From Plantago elongata (Eukaryota > Streptophyta > Magnoliopsida > Lamiales > Plantaginaceae), in assembly GCA_036897095.1 (NCBI GenBank), contig JAYMSP010002263.1, forward strand, positions 1-25,301: DNA of 25,301 nucleotides, in the 5' to 3' direction. Below the pieces are notes generated by a model. The model saw nothing but the letters and a program-made list of their open reading frames with translations. It did no database searches and was not told the origin of the DNA. This document shows, in pieces, positions 20,601 through 25,301 of the stretch. Both the position numbers and the translations under genes were made by a program. The number at the start of each line of letters is the position of its first letter. The first letter of the stretch is position 1.

Positions 20601-21042
20601 ATATTTCATTTCCGACTAGAAGGTACCGGATCTTGGATTCGGGGTAAAACGGTAGCACATTGGACTTGACCCATTGGTCAGCTAGAGCCTGGTTAGTTGA
20701 GATATTGGGAATCAGATTATTTGGGACCATGATCGAGACCTGGAGGTCAGTGTTCTTTGTGGCGTTTAGGATATGCGGCTGAGCTGCGTAGATTTTGACG
20801 CGTTTGGCGTTTAGGGATTGGATGAGTCTTATTGATTTTTCTGGGTTTGGGATGTTGTTTGCTAGGTCTCCGTAGCATATTCCCATCTTTGAGTGCATTG
20901 TTCCACCTGCAACAACATAAGATTTGTTATAATCGATCAATAAAATCACATCAAAAAATGGTGACCGATGATTATTATTGTGTAACTTACTTGAGCAGAA
21001 GAATGATGTGGAGAGAAGAAAGAGGAGTAACAAAGTAGCCAT
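17695..21042 (-). CDS. A6: Glucan endo-1,3-beta-glucosidase A6-like (GH17 + X8/CBM43), four exons
   Basis: The enzyme hydrolyses beta-1,3-glucan (callose). A6 of crucifers is tapetal and linked to release of microspores from callose. Inferred exons are 21042-20991, 20906-20506, 19384-18508 and 17732-17695, all with GT-AG introns and in phase, giving 455 residues, normal for the family. Residues 1-18 are a signal peptide (MATLLLLFLLSTSFFCSS). The GH17 domain starts at MGICYGDLANN. The proton-donor Glu is in YLLVGNEI and the nucleophile Glu in FLAETGWPNKGD. Family blocks SSFPPSNGTFR, RTKSFFFVDVYTYF and NENQKTGPGTERHFGLL are present. An X8/CBM43 domain (LWCVVAEGAN to DPSYGSCKF) with its cysteines binds glucan, and the protein ends CKFPSVNL as in A6, with no GPI-type tail. 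Secretion to the wall or locule is expected. No defect is seen. Confidence 0.93.
17733..18507 (-). other. Intron 3 of the A6-like gene
   Basis: The donor is CCAA|GTAAGTTC (18507) and the acceptor TTTTCACAG|GTTATGG (17733), 775 bp. It splits the Ser codon of DPS/YGSCKF. The last coding exon is only 38 bases, so the end of the carbohydrate-binding domain is easily missed in annotation. Confidence 0.88.
19626..19762. repeat. Inverted repeat (hairpin) in intron 2 of the A6-like gene
   Basis: The left arm 19626-19658 starts AGTTTTCAACTATAC and contains GAAGTACTGATATAT. The right arm 19730-19762 is nearly its reverse complement (ATATATCAGTACTTC ... AAGTTGAAAACT). Arms are about 33 bp with a few mismatches, and the spacer is about 71 bp. 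It could be a small MITE or give an RNA hairpin. Confidence 0.85.
19814..20054. repeat. Possible degenerate Stowaway-like MITE
   Basis: The left end TATATATCATCCGTT and the reverse complement of the right end (ATATATTCCATCTGTT) are similar. The interior has ATATCTCTGCCACTTTATTC followed by several TACTTTATT-type blocks, which resembles Stowaway-type elements common in dicots. The TA target-site duplication is ambiguous in this AT-rich context. Confidence 0.4.
20907..20990 (-). other. Intron 1 of the A6-like gene
   Basis: The donor is CTCAA|GTAAGTTAC (20990) and the acceptor TTGTTGCAG|GTGGAAC (20907), 84 bp. It separates the signal peptide exon from the catalytic domain, a common arrangement in plant GH17 genes. 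Confidence 0.88.
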
Positions 21043-21072
21043 TGTTGTGTTGTGTTGTGTTGTGTTGTGTTG
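21043..21072 (-). repeat. (CAACA)6 microsatellite in the A6-like 5' leader
   Basis: Six perfect copies of TGTTG on the + strand, read as CAACA in the mRNA, end directly at the start codon (CAACA|ATGGC). The start context matches the plant optimum with A at -3 and G at +4. Confidence 0.9.
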
Positions 21073-21105
21073 TGATGTGCATAAAAATGTGTTCTGGAAA
21101 TGAAG

Positions 21106-21112
21106 TTATATA
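21106..21112 (-). promoter_or_regulatory. TATA box of the A6-like gene
   Basis: TATATAA on the - strand, 63 bp upstream of the ATG. A start site near 21080 would give a leader of about 38 bases made mostly of the CAACA tract. Confidence 0.75.
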
Positions 21113-21355
21113 TGAGTAGCAGAGGGAGACAGCGTGTATGGAACGTTGAGAGGGTGGGTCAGTACTCCGTAGGGGGTTGGAAAAGTTTTGGAGAAGTTTA
21201 TGCCTGGGAGACTTTGGAGTTGGAGACTTGGAGTCATCGGGCAGTGTATAATTGACCTATGTCTAAGTATTTTGTAATTTAATAGAAAATTTATTTCATT
21301 TACACTGAAAACTTGATCACTTTAATTTTACATTACAAACTTTTTTAATTGACAT

Positions 21356-21473
21356 TAAGAAACTGTTTGGTATACAATCTGAATTGGCAAATCTAAATTG
21401 GCAAAGCCCAGTTTAAATGGCCTGATTTGAATTTGATTTTACCAATTTGAATTGTATAACAAACAATCCCTAA
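21356..21473. mobile_element. Tourist-like (PIF/Harbinger) MITE, 112 bp
   Basis: The element is 21359-21470. Terminal inverted repeats are about 33 bp: left GAAACTGTTTGGTATACAAT, right (reverse complement) GGGATTGTTTGTTATACAAT, both continuing AATTGG-AAA. TAA occurs on both sides (21356-21358, 21471-21473) as a 3-bp target-site duplication, as for PIF/Harbinger. It lies about 245 bp upstream of the A6-like TATA box. No coding capacity. Confidence 0.8.
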
Positions 21474-22418
21474 AACTTTTGTTAAAATTTTGACCTTACA
21501 CATCGATTAGATAGTTAATAAGTCTCCGTTAGTCATATATTAAAATTACACCAAAATCTCTTTGTAAAAATTTAAATACGTTACCAAAACTTTTACAAAA
21601 ACTTGCACTCGATACCTGAACTTTTTCATAGAAAAAGTTCATATATAATTAGCTAAAGTCTTAGAAAGATAAAATTTTTCAAAAACATTAGAAATTACAG
21701 GGTTTTATGGTTTTTAGCGGTTTTTGAATTTTAGTAATCTAACCGGCCGGGCTTACTAAAAGATCACCAATTCATATTTTTTATTATATTTCTAATATAT
21801 TATGTTATATATTTTAAGTTTATAGCATTAAAAGTTATAGTTATACCTTTAACGTATTATGTTAATGTTTTAAAATATGATATGATGATTTTAATGAGTC
21901 GATATTGTTTGTATAAATTATAGTTTTAACCTCTTTTGTTTAATTTTTAAACATGTGATGTGATAGTTTTAAGAATCTACAGAAATTTTATAATAACTTA
22001 TTATAGTTTTAATTGACAATCTTATAGCATTCAATAACCATTAAACAATTCAAAAATATTTCAGAAAAATCATTAAAACAGTAATAAACAGCTTAAAATA
22101 AGCTACATGAACATTTAGTGATCCAAAGATTCTAAAATATCTATTCTCATGGAAAAAATATTAGAACAAAATGTTCATTCGGTGTTATTTATGCAATTGA
22201 AACTCATTTGTTAAGATAGGCTTTTTTTCGTTCTTCAAACTTGTTGATGAACGTCGACTTCCTATTTTTCGTTGCTTTTTTTTTGTTGCTTCAACACTGC
22301 AATGACACATTTGAGAGATCTATAATCCAACTCGATGTCATCGTTCAAACCTGCTTAAACATTTACTAAATGGGTTTAAATCATAATAACTCTCATTAAA
22401 AGGAACATACTAAACAAG
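21474..22418. other. AT-rich intergenic repeat DNA
   Basis: No coding sequence. It holds a perfect short hairpin at 21617-21641 (TGAACTTTTTC, 3-base loop, reverse complement). It also has several copies of TTATAGTTTTAA or close variants (near 21919, 21968 and 22002), the reverse complement of a word repeated in the array that follows. Confidence 0.55.
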
Positions 22419-22900
22419 CTAGAAATAGTATCATTGATGCTTGAAATCATAAAAGTTTCTATTAAAACTATAACAATTCAGGTTAAAACTATAACATATG
22501 AACTAAACATAATAACAAACAAAAATATTTTAATACAATCTAAAAATAGTATCAGTGAAGCTTAAAACCCTAACAATGCATTTTAAAACGATATGTGCTC
22601 TGAAACTATAACAAATCAGAAACATGTAATACAAACTAAAAACAGTAACATTGATGCTTAAATTCAAAACAGTGTATCTTAAAACTATAACAAAGTCTTT
22701 GAAAAAAATCAAATCATAAATATTCCATCATAAACTAAAAACACTAGTGTTGCTGCTTAAAACTATAATGTTGCATAAAATTATAATGTATTCCTTAAAA
22801 CAATAACAGGCAAAACCATTCAACACATACTAAGAACATAACAATGATGCTTGAAACCATAATGTTAGCTCTTAAAACAATACCCAACCACCAAATAACA
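22419..22900. repeat. Tandem array, about 97 bp unit, five copies
   Basis: Units begin at 22419, 22540, 22636, 22735 and 22830 (spacings 121, 96, 99, 95). Each starts CTA(G/A)(A/G)AA or CTAAGAA with a run like TAGTATCATTGATGC, then CTTAAAA or CTTGAAA. Later in the unit comes TTAAAACTATAAC or a variant. The unit is strongly AT-rich with no reading frame. Confidence 0.8.
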
Positions 22901-23124
22901 TAATTTGTGAAATGATTCGATTTTTTCTATATGAATTTCAGATCAAGTTTCGGATCTGGAAACATCAAATCGTAGAGATCACCAAAAAACTAAGAATAAA
23001 AGATAAAATTTCAGCTCAAGTTGAATTCAACGAAAAAAATGAAATGAATCCATGTTACAGAGATGATTAAAACTATAACACCAGTAAGGTATTCGTAGGG
23101 AACGTAGCCACGAATCGGTAAGGT
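22901..23124. other. Junction between tandem array and En/Spm-like element
   Basis: AT-rich. The left terminus of the En/Spm-like element should be here or just left of 23100, but no clear CACTA terminus is visible. ACACCAGTAAGG at about 23080 could be a decayed one. Confidence 0.35.
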
Positions 23125-23152
23125 TAGCGACGAATAAATTTATTCGTCGCTA
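23125..23152. repeat. Subterminal palindrome 1
   Basis: A perfect 28-bp palindrome: TAGCGACGAATAAA followed by its exact reverse complement. The 24-bp core recurs at 23274-23297. Confidence 0.93.
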
Positions 23153-23197
23153 GGTTTAGTTGACCCCAAATAAAATATAGAAAAAAGAAAATTACAT

Positions 23198-23225
23198 TAC
23201 CAACGAATAAATTTATTCGTCGGTA
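23198..23225. repeat. Subterminal palindrome 2
   Basis: A 28-bp palindrome with one mismatched pair: TACCAACGAATAAA, then TTTATTCGTCGGTA. It has the same core as palindrome 1 with different outer bases (TACC in place of TAGC). Confidence 0.9.
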
Positions 23226-23272
23226 AATATACCGGCTGGAGAAAGTGAAAAAACGATAAATGAAAAAAATTC

Positions 23273-23298
23273 AGCGACGAATAAATTTATTCGTCGCT
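23273..23298. repeat. Subterminal palindrome 3
   Basis: A perfect 26-bp palindrome: AGCGACGAATAAA followed by its reverse complement, identical in core to palindrome 1. Confidence 0.93.
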
Positions 23299-23361
23299 AA
23301 TTTTGAATTAAAATTAAAAAAATTTAATTTACACGAACAGGACTGATCGCTACATTGGGGT

Positions 23362-23384
23362 GGCGGATAAATTATCCGTCGCCC
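23362..23384. repeat. Subterminal palindrome 4, decayed
   Basis: GGCGGATAAATTATCCGTCG followed by CC. It resembles the other palindromes with a three-base loss in the left arm and CGGATAA in place of CGAATAA. Confidence 0.6.
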
Positions 23385-23994
23385 AAGTTCTGTTTAATTA
23401 AAAAAAAAAACGGGCAGGCATCTCATTTTCCCTAAATAGACTTCTTTCTCCTCTTCTCCTTCTCCAATTCGTTTTTCATGGGTTTTGGCTAATTCTTCAC
23501 GGTTCTTTGCAATCTTGGTATCAATTCGAAGATCGTGGAACAATATCTTCCAACAACTTCAAATTTCATCCGCTATTTTGTCTGGAATCAAGGTATTTTG
23601 GCTAAAAACCTAACTTTTCGGAATTTATTGATTAGTTCAGTATTTATGTTGAATTGGTTGGAATCATATGAACTATATAGTTTATGTTACGTATTTGTAT
23701 TACTTTGATATGTGAAATTGCTATATTGATTGTGAATTTGATTATATTGTAATGGATTATGATATTTTCAAGTATGTAGCTACTATTTTAGCATATGTAG
23801 ATGCGGATGATGAGTTGTTTGATCTGCACGATGATCATTATGTAGACTTACAGGACGGCAATTACGGTATATGATGTATGTTGTAATCAATTAGTAGTTT
23901 AAGTATTTATATTTTCTATGCCTGCACATTTTGTTATGATATCCTTTTCTAGACTAACGCTCACTATTATCGTATATGTTCCACGTTTTTGCAG
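23385..23994 (+). other. Leader and 5' exons of the En/Spm-like gene, non-conserved
   Basis: A pyrimidine-rich leader (about 23440-23480) is followed by a possible donor AATCAAG|GTATTTT near 23592. A short acidic coding stretch near 23800-23868 reads DADDELFDLHDDHYVD, ending at GTATATG as a possible donor. The next acceptor is TTTTTGCAG at about 23994. Exon limits are uncertain. Confidence 0.4.
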
Positions 23995-24024
23995 ATGCCG
24001 CGACATAGACCATGCCACTATCGT

Positions 24025-24043
24025 CCCCCCCCCCCCCCCCCCC
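24025..24043 (+). repeat. Homopolymer run of 19 C
   Basis: An uninterrupted C run encoding polyproline in exon 1 of the En/Spm-like gene, followed closely by GGGGGG. Its length is prone to slippage and sequencing error, and it sets the reading frame of the exon. Confidence 0.9.
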
Positions 24044-24520
24044 TAGTCGGGGGGTAGCCCTGGGGGAGGGACGGACTCCGATGAGGGGTCGAGCTCTGGC
24101 AGTCGTAGTCGTGTACCATAGTTCCCAATAGAATCGAGCAGGGGCTCTACCCTAGACGAGCATGATGATCCCCAAAATCCCAAGCTGAGTGGGCGGGGAA
24201 GCCCGCGATTTTTAGTTTGGGTCCTCACATGTAAGTATTATATGTTTTTGTTTGTATATGTGGCATATTATTACTTATAGTAGTTGATAAATGTTTGTAT
24301 CTTTTACATTGACAACAGGTTATGACCGCAGTCCGTTCATAATAAGTTCTGTGAGATTGTTCGGGCCAAGAGAGAGATGTCGGGGTAGGGTGGTGAGTGT
24401 TGGTCTAAGTTATCGGGACCGACAGAAGGTCGAGTAGTTTGATGAGATGCGAGTAAGTTTAGATATGACATTCCTCTCTTCTAATTATTAGTTATTCATT
24501 ACAATCGTTGTTTTAATGTG

Positions 24521-24663
24521 AGTGGTTCATTAGCCACTGTATGTAAGTGGTATGTTAGCCACTCTATATGGGTGATATGTTAGTCACCATTGTGTTAGTA
24601 ACATTTAGGACAATGTGAGTGGTATGTTTGCCAATTTATTTGGGTGATATGTTAGTCACCATT
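24521..24663. repeat. 25-bp minisatellite, about six units, each with dyad symmetry
   Basis: Units start at 24521, 24546, 24571, about 24595, 24618 and 24643. Typical units are AGTGGTATGTTAGCCACT and GGTGATATGTTAGTCACC, in which the ends are reverse complements (GTGG/CCAC, GGTGA/TCACC). It lies in the intron between the second and third exons of the En/Spm-like gene. Confidence 0.85.
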
Positions 24664-25301
24664 GAATTATGTTATGTTGTATTATGTTATCAAATTGATG
24701 TATATCTACAGGTGATTAAATGGATTCTTGGATTTTGTTTGAAATTGGGAATGCAGAAGTTCTACTTCATTCCCAGCAGGTTGGTCCCCCAGATATGTAA
24801 GACATTTGAGACAATGGGGTCTGTACGATATAGAGATATGGTTGCAACTTGGAAAGTGCACCATGATCGGAACCTTGGAAAGCCTAGAGACCTTGAAGAT
24901 GACGAGTGGGCTGCTTGGCAGACATACTGGTGATTGCCTAATGTCAAAAACATTGCCTTCGTCAACAAAGAGAACCGTGCATCTGAGTCTGATGGAGCAG
25001 GAAGGGCCACTCACCATCTAGGCAGGCGATCCACTATGACTGATTATTATAAATCGGTAAGTGTATGTATTTGTGTATCTATTTAACATGTACGTGTATG
25101 TATTCATTACTTGTGAGTCGATAAATGATGCATATATACTTATCTTGTTCAACTGGCAAATGGGGTGGTGAAATCTAAGTATGACATCTTCAAAAAGGCC
25201 AAGCTGAAGGACGACAGATGGACTGATAGCAGGGCCGAGTCTATTGCGGTATTTATATTGTCCTCCTATAGTTCATATTTGTACACTACAAGTTGTCTTT
25301 C

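Larger units (their letters stand above)
23101..25301 (+). mobile_element. En/Spm (CACTA)-like DNA transposon, left part, degenerate
   Basis: A subterminal region with three or four long palindromes (23125-23393) is followed by a CT-rich leader and a multi-exon transposase-type gene on the + strand that leaves the window at the right edge. Palindromic subterminal repeats next to a Ptta/En/Spm-type gene are typical of plant CACTA elements. The left terminus is unresolved and the right terminus is outside the window. Confidence 0.65.
23995..25301 (+). pseudogene. En/Spm-type transposase-associated gene (Transposase_24-like), degenerate, incomplete
   Basis: Inferred exons are 23995-24230 (ATG after TTTTTGCAG; donor ACAT|GTAAGT), 24319-24452 (acceptor CAACAG, donor GCGA|GTAAGT), 24712-25056 (acceptor CTACAG, donor TCG|GTAAGTG) and a further exon near 25155 onward with an unclear acceptor. 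Exon 3 carries RYRDMVATWKVHH, DDEWAAWQTYW and NIAFVNKENRA followed by the HHLGRRS motif, the pattern of the plant Ptta/En/Spm family (PF03004). The last part has DIFKKAKLKDDRWTDSRAES. In-frame stops are TAG 24119-24121, TAG 24435-24437 and TGA 24931-24933. The poly-C run also shifts the frame from the ATG. It is not functional; the 3' end is outside the window. Confidence 0.75.

Noticed and set aside
25284-25292. CACTACAAG near the right edge, like a CACTA element terminus
   Set aside because: The next bases (TTGTC) do not continue the usual terminus, and it lies inside the presumed transposase gene. Too short to support a nested element.
1-25301. CRISPR array, tRNA, rRNA or bacterial operon structure
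   Set aside because: Not seen. The repeats present are eukaryotic tandem or transposon repeats, without regular unique spacers, and the genes have introns.

Overview
This window is nuclear DNA of a flowering plant, most likely a eudicot. The reasons are a plant beta-1,3-glucanase gene with typical GT-AG introns, remains of a Yellow Stripe-Like (YSL) metal-nicotianamine transporter gene, a plant-type Ty3/gypsy retrotransposon of the Tat lineage, an En/Spm (CACTA)-type transposase gene, and several MITE-like repeats. No tRNA, rRNA or CRISPR array was seen.

Positions 1-12049 are the right-hand part of one large Tat-lineage LTR retrotransposon on the + strand. Its 5' LTR and primer binding site lie left of the window. 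It contains gag, protease, reverse transcriptase, a first RNase H, a second archaeal-type RNase H and integrase, broken by at least five frame changes and many stops. Between pol and the 3' LTR (11241-12049) lie two genes on the opposite strand. Antisense gene 1 (about 9690 to 6292) has a 5'-leader intron, two coding introns, a Transposase_28 ('putative gypsy type transposon')-like domain and a coiled coil. Antisense gene 2 (about 10945 to 10210) has a 5'-leader intron and an intact 195-codon reading frame. Both have a TATA box, and their promoters look like diverged copies of each other.

Positions 12050-17400 are mostly non-coding. They hold a three-copy tandem repeat (12688-13091), a truncated YSL4/6-like pseudogene on the - strand that keeps its introns (about 15330-13698), an 82-bp duplication (16142-16306) and an LTR-like stretch (about 16442-17250).

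Positions 17695-21042 (- strand) carry the one clearly intact host gene. It has four exons and encodes a 455-residue GH17 + X8/CBM43 glucan endo-1,3-beta-glucosidase closely resembling A6, the anther/tapetum callase-type enzyme. Its promoter has a TATA box, and a (CAACA)6 tract ends directly at the ATG.

Positions 21359-25301 are repeat DNA: a Tourist-like MITE, an AT-rich stretch, a five-copy tandem array of about 97 bp, then the left part of an En/Spm-like element with near-perfect subterminal palindromes and a degraded Transposase_24-type gene that runs off the right edge.
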